Shown: positions 6,229-12,601 of the stretch, piece after piece | How the letters are laid out: each line of letters starts with the position of its first letter | Position numbering within the stretch: the first letter of the stretch is position 1 | NCBI GenBank assembly: GCA_947455285.1 | Contig: CANGOK010000070.1 | Span: 1-12,601, forward strand | Length of the DNA: 12,601 nt | Source of the DNA: Beijerinckiaceae bacterium | GTDB taxonomy: Bacteria > Pseudomonadota > Alphaproteobacteria > Rhizobiales > Beijerinckiaceae | Reading direction: 5' to 3' | The notes under the pieces: model-generated | Told to the model about the DNA's origin: nothing | What the model saw: the letters and a program-made list of their open reading frames with translations, nothing else | The model's database searches: none | Program-made: the position numbers and the translations under genes

Positions 6229-6741
6229 TTATGGACGCGCCTTGGCAGGTGGTTTGCGGGAGCTTGCGGGCAAGCTCTCCCGTTGATGGTCGATCAGTTT
6301 GCTGAGCAACCGGAACAGTTCGTCACGCTCTGCGGGAGCGAAGCCGCCGAGCATGTTCTTCTCAAGATCGTTGGCCTCTTCGAGCACAGCTTCGATCACG
6401 CTCGCGCCCTGCGGCGTCAGGGTGATCACGCTCTTGCGGGAATCGGCTTCGCTTTGCGTCACTAAGATGAGTTGCGCAGTAGACAGTCGTTTCAGCACGA
6501 CGGTTCCCGCAGGCTTGGTCACTTCAAGACGTGTTGTTAGTTCGCCGGGCGACAAGGCTCCGTGAAAGTGCAGCAGATAAAGCGTGAGAAATTCCGAATG
6601 AGAGACGCCATGAATGGCGAGCCGCTCCTGCAGCCCTGCCACTAGCAAGCGATAGGTCCCGCGCAGCAGGAAGCCGAGGCTTGACCTGCGCCGACGCGGG
6701 GCGCGGGCGGGCTTTGGGATCTTAATTACGGGGGTGTTCAT
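6229..6741 (-). CDS. MarR family transcriptional regulator
   Basis: A 170-residue MarR-type winged-helix protein. A basic tail (APRRRRSS, residues 14-21) precedes the dimerisation helix. The winged helix spans about 47-110: VSHSEFLTLYLLHFHGALSPGELTTRL, recognition helix VTKPAGTVVLKRL (74-86), and wing DSRKSVITLTPQG (100-112) with the conserved Asp-Arg pair. C-terminal helices follow from about 115 and end in a Lys/Pro-rich tail. MarR proteins are usually repressors released by a small ligand; those beside aromatic acid genes, such as FerC and CouR, respond to CoA thioesters. Here it is the first gene of a transcript with the crotonase, and it is divergent from the TctC-type receptor gene. A perfect palindrome lies 26 bases upstream of its ATG. 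No clear ribosome-binding site precedes ATG 6741. Confidence 0.93.
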   Translation of the reverse strand: MNTPVIKIPKPARAPRRRRSSLGFLLRGTYRLLVAGLQERLAIHGVSHSEFLTLYLLHFHGALSPGELTTRLEVTKPAGTVVLKRLSTAQLILVTQSEADSRKSVITLTPQGASVIEAVLEEANDLEKNMLGGFAPAERDELFRLLSKLIDHQRESLPASSRKPPAKARP

Positions 6742-6756
6742 TCGTTCGAAAGCGCG

Positions 6757-6784
6757 TTGACAAGTAGTACACCTTGTGTACCAA
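6757..6784 (+). promoter_or_regulatory. Putative sigma-70-type promoter of the TctC-like gene
   Basis: A perfect TTGACA at 6757-6762 is followed after 16 bases by TACCAA (6779-6784), a weak -10. This would start a transcript near 6790-6793 and leave a leader of about 45 bases before GTG 6838. The -35 box overlaps the TTG that a naive reading would take as the gene's start codon. The spacer contains the palindrome described separately. The -35 is convincing, the -10 less so. Confidence 0.5.
6767..6781. promoter_or_regulatory. Palindromic operator candidate, likely for the adjacent MarR protein
   Basis: GTACAC-CTT-GTGTAC is a perfect 6-bp inverted repeat with a 3-base centre. It lies between the divergent marR and TctC-like genes and within the -35/-10 spacer of the plus-strand promoter, where a bound repressor would exclude RNA polymerase. 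Size and placement fit MarR-family operators (about 15-20 bp imperfect palindromes close to the regulator gene). I found no second complete copy in the window. The assignment to this MarR protein is inference. Confidence 0.6.
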
Positions 6785-6825
6785 TCCCGCTATCAGACGA
6801 CAAGAGCGTTAAACGCCGGTCGCGA

Positions 6826-6831
6826 GGGAGG
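6826..6831 (+). promoter_or_regulatory. Ribosome-binding site that decides the TctC-like start
   Basis: GGGAGG, within AGGGAGGGA, sits 6 bases before GTG 6838. No comparable site precedes the in-frame TTG at 6757, which is itself part of a TTGACA promoter element. This places the true start at 6838. Confidence 0.8.
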
Positions 6832-6837
6832 GACGCC

Positions 6838-7986
6838 GTGACGCGAATAGCGAAACAGCGCGCGCCGTGGACGTCGCCGGATTTGATCCGGCGGCGCTCC
6901 TGGCGTTTTGCTTATGGAGCCGCCACTCTGTCCTGTGCGCTCACGGGCAGCGCGGCTGCGCAGGATGTCGCGGAGATCTATCGCGGCAAGACTATTTCAC
7001 TCGTGGTCAATTTCACCAGCGGTGGGCCGACCGATACTGAAGCACGCATTCTGGCGCGGCATCTGGGCAAACATATTCCCGGAGAGCCTGCCATCGTGGT
7101 GCGTAACATGGGCGGCGCGGGCGGCATGATCGGCGCGAACTGGATCGGACAAGTGGCGCCGCGCGATGGCCTCACCATCGGCTATCTTACGGCGCTTGCG
7201 GTGGGCGCTGCGCAAGGCAATCCTGCGCTCAAGATTGACCCGACCACATTGCCGTTCATCTCCGGCGTCGAAAGCGTTAGCGTCTATTACGGCCGCAGCG
7301 ATACGGCCGGCGGGCTTTCAAAGCCTGAAGACATCTTAAGCAAACAGGATTTCTGGGTCGGCGGCCTGACGCCCGACAGCTCCAAGGACATCAATCTGCG
7401 CGCCGAGATGGAGCTGCTTGGGATCAATCATAAATATATCAGCGGCTATCCGGGCGCCGCCGAAGTGCGCATGGCCCTTGAGAAGAACGAAGTGCAGGTG
7501 ACTTCGGAGTCGCTCCCCACTTTCCGCATGTCGATCGATCCTGCGCTCGTGAAGACGGGCAAGGCGATCCCGCTGTGGTACGACACTTCGCGCAAGTTCT
7601 GGGACAAGGGCCATCCCGACGCCATCGCGACAGGAGCCATGCCTTTCGCGATGTTTTATCGCAAGGTGAAAGGTGAGCCGCCCGATACGCCCCTGTGGCG
7701 CATGAATGCGCTGGTTGCGGAGTTCTCGACCTCGTTGCTGCGCACGATCCATCTGCCGCCAAACCCGCCGCCGGGCACGCTTGAGGCCATGCGCAAGGCG
7801 GTCGCGGCCATGGCGCAGGATCCCGAATATCGCGCCGAGGCGGAGCAGGTGCTGAAATATGTGCCGGGCTTCTCCCTTGGGCCGGAGGCCGAGAAGATCT
7901 TTCTCTCCAGCGCCAAAGTCGATCCTGAAATGAGCGCCCTCATCCGCAGATATGTGGAGAAGGGCTACGCATTGATAGGCAAGTAG
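6838..7986 (+). CDS. Tripartite tricarboxylate transporter (TctC/Bug-type) substrate-binding protein
   Basis: A 382-residue periplasmic receptor of the TctC/Bug superfamily, whose members bind carboxylates (citrate, dicarboxylates, aromatic acids and others) and feed TctAB membrane partners or act as sensors. After the signal peptide (basic RRRSWRF, hydrophobic core, likely cleavage near SAAAQ) comes the family start AEIYRGKTISLVVNF, a GGPTDTEARILARHLGKHIPG block, and VVRNMGGAGGMIGANWIGQVAPRDG, which shapes the ligand pocket. The GTG start at 6838 is chosen for its strong ribosome-binding site; an upstream TTG at 6757 overlaps the promoter and is unlikely. The gene diverges from marR and could be under its control. 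No TctA or TctB gene is in the window, so it is an orphan receptor here. It converges with the synthetase gene, with one base between stops. Confidence 0.9.
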   Translation: MTRIAKQRAPWTSPDLIRRRSWRFAYGAATLSCALTGSAAAQDVAEIYRGKTISLVVNFTSGGPTDTEARILARHLGKHIPGEPAIVVRNMGGAGGMIGANWIGQVAPRDGLTIGYLTALAVGAAQGNPALKIDPTTLPFISGVESVSVYYGRSDTAGGLSKPEDILSKQDFWVGGLTPDSSKDINLRAEMELLGINHKYISGYPGAAEVRMALEKNEVQVTSESLPTFRMSIDPALVKTGKAIPLWYDTSRKFWDKGHPDAIATGAMPFAMFYRKVKGEPPDTPLWRMNALVAEFSTSLLRTIHLPPNPPPGTLEAMRKAVAAMAQDPEYRAEAEQVLKYVPGFSLGPEAEKIFLSSAKVDPEMSALIRRYVEKGYALIGK

Positions 7987-7987
7987 A

Positions 7988-10150
7988 TCATTTGCGGGGC
8001 GGGCGCAGCACCACCAGCGCGTCAAGCGCCACCCCGCCCTTGTCCAGCAACAGGAACGGATTGACGTCGACGGATTCAAGGACGTCGCCGAGGTCCTCCG
8101 CCATGCGGCCCAAGGCGACAAGCGCCTGCGCATAGGCTTCAGCGTCGAGCGCGCCCGAGCCGCGATAGCCCTTCATGAGCTGGCTTGCTTTGGTGCGTGC
8201 GATGAGGTCGCGGGCCTTGGCGAGATTCATGGGAGGAGCTGCGAAGGCGACGTCGCGCACGAGCTCCAGCAAAACGCCCCCAGCGCCGCCCATGACCACC
8301 GGCCCCATTTCGGGATCGCGGTGCACGCCCATGACGAGTTCCAGACCGCCGGTCACCATCTGCGCAACCAGCATTCCTTCGAGCGAATCTTCAAAACCAT
8401 GGGCAGCGAGATTGGCCTCGATCCGCGCCCACGCTGCGCGCAGGCTTGGCTCATCTCGCAGGTTCAGCTGCACGGCGCCGACATCCGATTTATGGGTCAG
8501 GGTGGAGCAGACGGCCTTCAGCACCACGGGATAGCCGATGCGTGCGGCGAGGGAGACGGCCTCCTCGACATTCTGCGCCAGTCCTTCGCGCGGCAAGGGC
8601 ACGCCATAGGCGGCGAGCAGGGTCTTGGAGCGCGCTTCATCTAGCGCCATGGGCGCAAGCAAATGAGCCGCCTGCGCGCGCAATTCCTCGACAAGTGTGG
8701 GCGTAGGCGCGCGAGCCTCGTCATGGCCGCTCGCCAGCGCCTCCGCTTCGCCTCGACGGGCGGCCACTGCGATGGCGCGCAGAGCCTTGTTGGCCTCCTG
8801 CAGGAAGGACACGTGAGGCGCGCCGTGGCGGATCGTGCGGCTGTGGTTTGTCTGCCCGTGAGAGGCGAGGGTGACGAAGGACAGGGGCTTGTGGCCGCCT
8901 TCGGCCACATAGTCCTCGACCAGCTTGATATAGGACTCCGCGCGGTTGGAGCCTGGCTCGCGCGGAATGGCTTCCTGCAGCAAGACCATGTCGATGTTGG
9001 GATCATCCTGCATGGCCTCGATGCAGGCCTTGTAGGCCTGCGGGCTCGACAGGACGCTGAAGCCGCCGTCGATGGGATTGGAGATGAGCGAGCCGACGCC
9101 CATGACCTTTTCGAGGCGCTCGACTGTCTGTGGCGCAAGCGCAGGGAAGGTCAGGCCATGGCGCTCAGCCGCATCGAGTAACAGGCCGCGATAGGCGCCG
9201 GAAAGCGTCACTGCGCCAAGTCGTCGTCCGGTGGGGGCGCCCGTATGGGCGAGGAGTTCTGCAAGCTCAACCGCATCGTCCAGCGTGTCGGCGCGGATCA
9301 CGCCGGCGTCAGCCGCCACTGCATCGAAAGCCGCGACTGTCCCTGCGAGCGAACCCGTATGCGCCAGCGCCGCCTTGCGACCTTCCTCGGATTGTCCGAG
9401 CTTGATGGCGATGACGGATTTTCCAGCGGCGCGCGCGAGGCGGCAGGCTTCGACGAAACGTTCGAGATCGGCCACTGCCTCCACATAGACGATGATGACC
9501 TTGAGTTCTGATTCCGTCGCGAAATAAGCGATGTAATCGGCGACCTGCAGTCCCGCTTCATTGCCGGACGTGATGAGGTAGCGGGCGAACATGCCGCGCT
9601 CCTCCAGCGCCTGATTGACGAAGATCATCACGCCGCCGGATTGGCCGACGAGCGCGACTTCGCCCATGGACATGTTGAGGGGACGGTCCTCGGTTAGGGT
9701 CACGAAGCCTGCGGGCTTGCAGATATTGCCCATGCAATTGGGACCGGACACGCCAAGGCCTGTGCGCGCGATGACTTCGCGCAGCCGCACCCCCAGCGCG
9801 GCGCCCGCTTCGTCATAGGCCTCGCCAAAACCGGAGGAGAAGACCGTGGCGCTGCGCGCGCCTGCGGCTGCGCCCTGCTCCAGCACATCAGGCACAGCCG
9901 AGGCTGGCGTCACCACGAGGATATGGTCGGGCGGCTCGGGCAGGGCGGCGAAATCGGGATAGCATTTCGCGCCGAGGATCTCGTCGCGCTTGGGATTGAT
10001 CAGGAAGATTTTGCCGGGAAATTGATAGCGTTGCAGATTGCGCCAAGCGCGCAGCGCCCAGTTGCCGGGGCGGTCGCTCGCTCCCACGATGACGACGTTG
10101 CGAGGGGCGACAAGCGCGCCAACCTTGGCGCGGGATGCTTCAAAAGTCAC
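7988..10150 (-). CDS. NDP-forming acyl-CoA synthetase (acetate--CoA ligase family, ADP-forming)
   Basis: A 720-residue single-chain synthetase that interconverts a carboxylic acid, CoA and ATP with acyl-CoA, ADP and phosphate through a phosphohistidine. Domains in order: CoA-binding Rossmann domain (about 12-110, VVIVGASDRPGNWALR), succinyl-CoA-ligase-like domains (about 150-460) with SGPNCMGN (135-142), VALVGQSGG (165-173) and the phospho-accepting His264 in LAHTGSLAGT, then an ATP-grasp domain (about 495-715) with VLKAVCSTLTHKSDVGAV (His553), LVMGVHRDPEMGPVVMGGAGG and DVNPFLL. All expected catalytic segments are intact. The substrate is open: feruloyl-CoA synthetase FerA of Sphingobium SYK-6 is, as I recall, of this family, as are archaeal acetate and aryl-acetate enzymes. 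The start is GTG 10150, with AGGA nine bases upstream. It is 22 bases after the second binding-protein gene, so probably the last gene of that operon. Confidence 0.92.
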   Translation of the reverse strand: MTFEASRAKVGALVAPRNVVIVGASDRPGNWALRAWRNLQRYQFPGKIFLINPKRDEILGAKCYPDFAALPEPPDHILVVTPASAVPDVLEQGAAAGARSATVFSSGFGEAYDEAGAALGVRLREVIARTGLGVSGPNCMGNICKPAGFVTLTEDRPLNMSMGEVALVGQSGGVMIFVNQALEERGMFARYLITSGNEAGLQVADYIAYFATESELKVIIVYVEAVADLERFVEACRLARAAGKSVIAIKLGQSEEGRKAALAHTGSLAGTVAAFDAVAADAGVIRADTLDDAVELAELLAHTGAPTGRRLGAVTLSGAYRGLLLDAAERHGLTFPALAPQTVERLEKVMGVGSLISNPIDGGFSVLSSPQAYKACIEAMQDDPNIDMVLLQEAIPREPGSNRAESYIKLVEDYVAEGGHKPLSFVTLASHGQTNHSRTIRHGAPHVSFLQEANKALRAIAVAARRGEAEALASGHDEARAPTPTLVEELRAQAAHLLAPMALDEARSKTLLAAYGVPLPREGLAQNVEEAVSLAARIGYPVVLKAVCSTLTHKSDVGAVQLNLRDEPSLRAAWARIEANLAAHGFEDSLEGMLVAQMVTGGLELVMGVHRDPEMGPVVMGGAGGVLLELVRDVAFAAPPMNLAKARDLIARTKASQLMKGYRGSGALDAEAYAQALVALGRMAEDLGDVLESVDVNPFLLLDKGGVALDALVVLRPPRK

Positions 10151-10172
10151 GGCTTCATCCTATGCGTAAGTG

Positions 10173-11207
10173 TCAGCGGAAAAGATCCTTATAGATCTGA
10201 TCCCAACGATCGCCATCACGTCCAAGGACGTCAGGCGGGAAATAGAGCGGCGTGAAATCGCCTTTCTCCGGCTTGAGGGTCGGCGTCTTCGCCTCGACGC
10301 TCGGCATGGCGGGCAGATAGTCCGCGCTCGCCAGCACTTTCTGGCCCTGTTCAGAGGCGATGAAATCGATCAGCAGTTTGCCGGCGTTGGGATGCGCGCA
10401 GTTCTTCACGAGGCTCGTCACCTGCATGGGCGCGGCGATCGGGTTGAGCTTGATCCAGTCGACCGGCGCGCCCTTCTGCGCGCTCAGCACGGCGTGGTGA
10501 TTGAAGATGGCGAGCGCGAGCGGATATTCGCCTGCGATGACCTGATCGAGCACGGCGCGCGCAGTGATATAGGCGTTGACGATCTGTTGCTTGGAGAACT
10601 TCTCAAGCCAGGCCATGCCCTTGTCTTCGCCCAGATGCTTCAGCACCGAACCCACGAAGATCGGCCCGCCCGCGCTGCGCGCGTTGCTCCAGACGATCTT
10701 GCCCTTCCAGCGGGGATCAAGGAGATCGTCGAGTGTCTTCGGGGCCTCGGAAGGCTTCACCAGATTAGTGTTGTAGCCGGGTGTGAGGAAATAAAGATTG
10801 GTGGCGATCCACAGCCCGTTGGTATCGCGCAGGGCGGGGGGATAGGAGCTTGCGTGGGCGCTCACATAGGGCGCCACAAATCCCGCAGCGGCCACCGGAG
10901 GCTCGGTTTCGATGCCATCGAAGACATCGGCTTGCGGCGCCCCCGCACGGCTCTCGTCAATGATCTTGATGGCGGTCGGCACGCTGTCGGCGCGATTGTA
11001 GCGCACCGTGACGCCCGGATATTTCGCCTGAAAGGCGTCGATCAGCGGGCGCACGGCCTGATTGACGATGAGGGTCGTGTACCAGACCACCTCTTTCTCG
11101 GCTTTCGCCGCTGCATAGAGGCTGGCTTCGTCGGCCTGAGCACGTAGTGGCGAGACGGCTAGCGCCGAGGCGGAAAGGGCGAGGGCTTCGCGGCGTGTGA
11201 TCTCCAT
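10173..11207 (-). CDS. ABC-type extracellular solute-binding protein, paralogue 2 (Tat-like signal)
   Basis: A 344-residue periplasmic binding protein of the iron/polyamine-type family (SBP family 1-like). The N-terminus METTRR-like sequence (MEITRREALAL) resembles a twin-arginine signal, with cleavage likely at RAQA-D near residue 25. Core blocks are VVWYTTLIVNQ (40-50), FQAKYPGVTVRYNR, ADVFDG, LTPGYNTNLV and DDLLDPRWKGKIVW. It aligns without gaps to the gene just upstream, so the two are tandem duplicates. Iron-binding relatives (FbpA) carry a Tyr-Tyr pair in the corresponding C-terminal region; here the sequence is IFNHHAV (234-240), so ferric iron is an unlikely ligand. ATG 11207 has a strong GGGGAGG in front and lies 12 bases after the first paralogue's stop. 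No permease or ATPase gene is in the window. The acyl-CoA synthetase follows. Confidence 0.92.
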   Translation of the reverse strand: MEITRREALALSASALAVSPLRAQADEASLYAAAKAEKEVVWYTTLIVNQAVRPLIDAFQAKYPGVTVRYNRADSVPTAIKIIDESRAGAPQADVFDGIETEPPVAAAGFVAPYVSAHASSYPPALRDTNGLWIATNLYFLTPGYNTNLVKPSEAPKTLDDLLDPRWKGKIVWSNARSAGGPIFVGSVLKHLGEDKGMAWLEKFSKQQIVNAYITARAVLDQVIAGEYPLALAIFNHHAVLSAQKGAPVDWIKLNPIAAPMQVTSLVKNCAHPNAGKLLIDFIASEQGQKVLASADYLPAMPSVEAKTPTLKPEKGDFTPLYFPPDVLGRDGDRWDQIYKDLFR

Positions 11208-11219
11208 GTCAGCCTCCCC

Positions 11220-12254
11220 TCAGCGAAACAGTTCTTTGGTGATGCGTTGCCAGTCAGCCATCTGCGGATCGACCACATCAGGGCGCATCCACGTCGCCTT
11301 GAAGCCGCCGTCCTGCGGGCGCAAGCCTGCCTTGATGGCGGGGATCTTCGCGTTGGCGGGCAGATAATCCGCATCCTTCAGCACGGTCTGGCCTTCGTCG
11401 GACAGAAGGAACTCGACGAGCAACCGCGCTGCGTTCGGATGGGGCGCGTCTTTCATGATCCCGAGTGAATCGAAAGCCACGGGCACAGGCTCAAGCGGTG
11501 CCCAGTCAGAGGGGGCGCCCTTGCGCGCGCTGATCACCGTATGATTGTTGAACATCATCAGTCCCAGCGGATATTCGCCCGCGATCACCTGATCGAGGAT
11601 GGCGCGTGAGGACGCCTCCACATTGACGACGTTCTGCTTTGCGAGCGCTTTCAGATAATCCATCCCCTTGGCCGGCCCCATGCTCAGCATGATGTTGCCG
11701 ACAAAGCCGATGGCGCCTGCGCTGGAATTGGGGTTCCAGGCCATCTTGCCCTTCCACTTGGGGTCGAGCAGATCCTGATAGGTCTTGGGCGCCTCGGCTT
11801 TCGAGACCATTGTCGTATTGTAGCCGGGGCCGAAGACGAAGAGCAGCAGCGCGTGCCATGTGCCGTCGGCGTCCTTCATCTCGGCGGGATAATCGGCGGC
11901 GTTGGGAATATCGATGCGCGCCAGCAGGCCTTCGCGTTTCAGCGGCACATTGACCGTCAATCCATCAAAGACGTCCGCCTGCACCTTGCCCGCTTTCGCC
12001 TCGTTCATGAGACGGATGGCGGTCGGGCCTTCGTCATTGCGCGCATAGTCGAGGGTGACGCCGGGATATTTCTTTTCAAAGGCGGTCTTGAGCGGGATCA
12101 CCACCTGATTGACGATCAGGGTCGTGTACCAGACGACGCGGCCTTCTTTTTTCGCGGCTTCGATCAGCGCGGCGTCAGCGGCGTAGCTGGACGTGTAGTT
12201 CAATATGCAGGCGGCCGCAGCCACCATGCGCAGCCATCCGGCTCTTGCGCTCAT
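11220..12254 (-). CDS. ABC-type extracellular solute-binding protein, paralogue 1
   Basis: A 344-residue periplasmic binding protein of the same family and the same length as its downstream neighbour. The signal peptide is of the general secretory type (basic start, hydrophobic MVAAAACILN, likely cleavage after SSYA), without the twin-arginine motif of the paralogue. The core blocks are VVWYTTLIVNQ (40-50), FEKKYPGVTLDYAR, ADVFDG, FGPGYNTTMV and DLLDPKWKGKMAW. The segment at 234-240 is MFNNHTV, again without the Tyr pair of ferric-binding members. By my manual count, 110 of 210 residues in 41-250 are identical to the paralogue. ATG 12254 follows GGGAGAGG by five bases. It is apparently the first gene of an operon with the paralogue and the NDP-forming synthetase. 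Ligand unknown; a small anion is a reasonable guess from the context. Confidence 0.92.
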   Translation of the reverse strand: MSARAGWLRMVAAAACILNYTSSYAADAALIEAAKKEGRVVWYTTLIVNQVVIPLKTAFEKKYPGVTLDYARNDEGPTAIRLMNEAKAGKVQADVFDGLTVNVPLKREGLLARIDIPNAADYPAEMKDADGTWHALLLFVFGPGYNTTMVSKAEAPKTYQDLLDPKWKGKMAWNPNSSAGAIGFVGNIMLSMGPAKGMDYLKALAKQNVVNVEASSRAILDQVIAGEYPLGLMMFNNHTVISARKGAPSDWAPLEPVPVAFDSLGIMKDAPHPNAARLLVEFLLSDEGQTVLKDADYLPANAKIPAIKAGLRPQDGGFKATWMRPDVVDPQMADWQRITKELFR

Positions 12255-12349
12255 ATCGCCTCTCCCTTGTCACCCCGGCATCTTTTGCGCTCGGTTGGTA
12301 AAGGCAGATTAGCGGCGAGTCGGCCGGGCGCCTAGAGGGGCGCAATAGG

Positions 12350-12374
12350 CGGGGCGACGCGGATGGCCGCCCCG
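12350..12374 (-). terminator. Hairpin after the CoA-transferase gene, possible weak terminator
   Basis: CGGGGCG and CGCCCCG form a perfect 7-bp stem with an 11-base loop, ten bases after the CoA-transferase stop. No T-run follows on the minus strand; a TCTTTT follows only on the plus strand. It may end the CoA-transferase transcript weakly or allow read-through into the binding-protein operon. The rest of the gap, 12255-12349, shows only the ribosome-binding site of the next gene. Confidence 0.35.
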
Positions 12375-12384
12375 TCTTTTGGGG

Positions 12385-12601
12385 TCAGGCGGCCTTCAAA
12401 GCGACCTTGTAGGTCGCCTGCGTCTTGGCGGCGATGTCGTCGAGGCTGACGCCGTCAGCAAGCTCGACGAGGGTCATGCCGCCATCGCCATGCTTGTCGA
12501 TGGTGAAGACGCCGAGATCCGTGATGACCATGTCGACGACGCGCGCGCCGGTGAGCGGCAGGTCGCAGGCGTGCAGAAGCTTCGGCCCATCCTTGGCCAC
12601 A
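12385..12601 (-). CDS. 3-oxoacid CoA-transferase subunit B, C-terminal 72 codons' worth (5' end outside window)
   Basis: The visible C-terminus matches the B subunit of 3-oxoacid CoA-transferases: the AKDGPKLLHACDLPLTG block followed by VVDMVITDLGVF and a TLVELADGVSLDDIAAKTQATY end. The reaction moves CoA from succinyl-CoA to a 3-oxoacid, either 3-oxoadipate (PcaJ, beta-ketoadipate pathway) or acetoacetate (ScoB/AtoA type, ketone-body and PHB turnover). The visible part cannot separate these, and the catalytic Glu lies in the missing N-terminal part. The frame is still open at the window edge; the GTG there is internal, not a start. The A subunit would normally lie just upstream, beyond 12601. 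Its presence beside an acyl-CoA synthetase and three carboxylate-type receptors supports an organic or aromatic acid catabolic region, without proving a shared pathway. Confidence 0.9.
   Translation of the reverse strand, partial: VAKDGPKLLHACDLPLTGARVVDMVITDLGVFTIDKHGDGGMTLVELADGVSLDDIAAKTQATYKVALKAA

Noticed and set aside
10170..11147. A 325-codon plus-strand open frame
   Set aside because: It is the mirror of the second solute-binding protein gene; the minus-strand frame has family motifs, a signal peptide and a strong ribosome-binding site.
11077..12128. GTGTAC half-sites in the two solute-binding genes as further operators
   Set aside because: They are single half-sites inside the conserved VWYTT coding motif of both paralogues, without the matching GTACAC arm.

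Overview
The window looks like ordinary chromosome from a GC-rich alphaproteobacterium, most likely of the Rhizobiales/Hyphomicrobiales. The basis is the purL-bolA-grxD order, the CGFS-glutaredoxin/BolA pair, the GC-rich third codon positions, the GCTANA-type -10 elements and the many orphan periplasmic binding proteins. No database search was possible, so the taxonomy is inference. There is no integrase, transposase, CRISPR array or prophage gene. No gene-free stretch exceeds 150 bases.

Layout. (1) 1-2194, plus strand: the C-terminal two thirds of purL, then bolA and a CGFS monothiol glutaredoxin (purine synthesis followed by an Fe-S handling pair). (2) 2243-3175, plus strand: a secreted LpqC/PHB-depolymerase-like esterase with an Asn at the expected catalytic Asp position. 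(3) 3172-3790, minus strand: yggT followed by a DUF167 (YggU) gene that starts at GTG, one base after the yggT stop. (4) 3894-4010, plus strand: a tRNA-Ala(CGC) with its own promoter. (5) 4040-5272, minus strand: an ArsC/Spx-like protein followed by a TauD/TfdA-type dioxygenase, separated from the next operon by a clear intrinsic terminator. (6) 5351-6741, minus strand: a MarR-type regulator followed by a crotonase that resembles hydroxycinnamoyl-CoA hydratase/lyase. (7) 6757-7986, plus strand: a divergent promoter carrying a perfect palindrome, then a TctC-type solute-binding protein whose start is best placed at GTG 6838. (8) 7988-12254, minus strand: an apparent three-gene operon of two tandem paralogous ABC solute-binding proteins and an NDP-forming acyl-CoA synthetase. 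(9) 12385-12601, minus strand: the C-terminus of a 3-oxoacid CoA-transferase B subunit (PcaJ/ScoB type).

How the genes may work together. The right half (about 5.3-12.6 kb) reads as an accessory carboxylate uptake and degradation region: three periplasmic receptors, a CoA ligase, a hydratase/lyase, a CoA transferase and a MarR repressor next to a palindromic operator. The set recalls ferulate/p-coumarate modules (MarR repressor, hydratase/lyase, CoA ligase). However, the residues that recognise the phenol ring in the known hydratase/lyase are replaced here, so the substrate is probably different and unknown. The most useful observations are this candidate pathway, the operator between -35 and -10, the paired receptors without permeases, and the altered active sites of the crotonase and the esterase.
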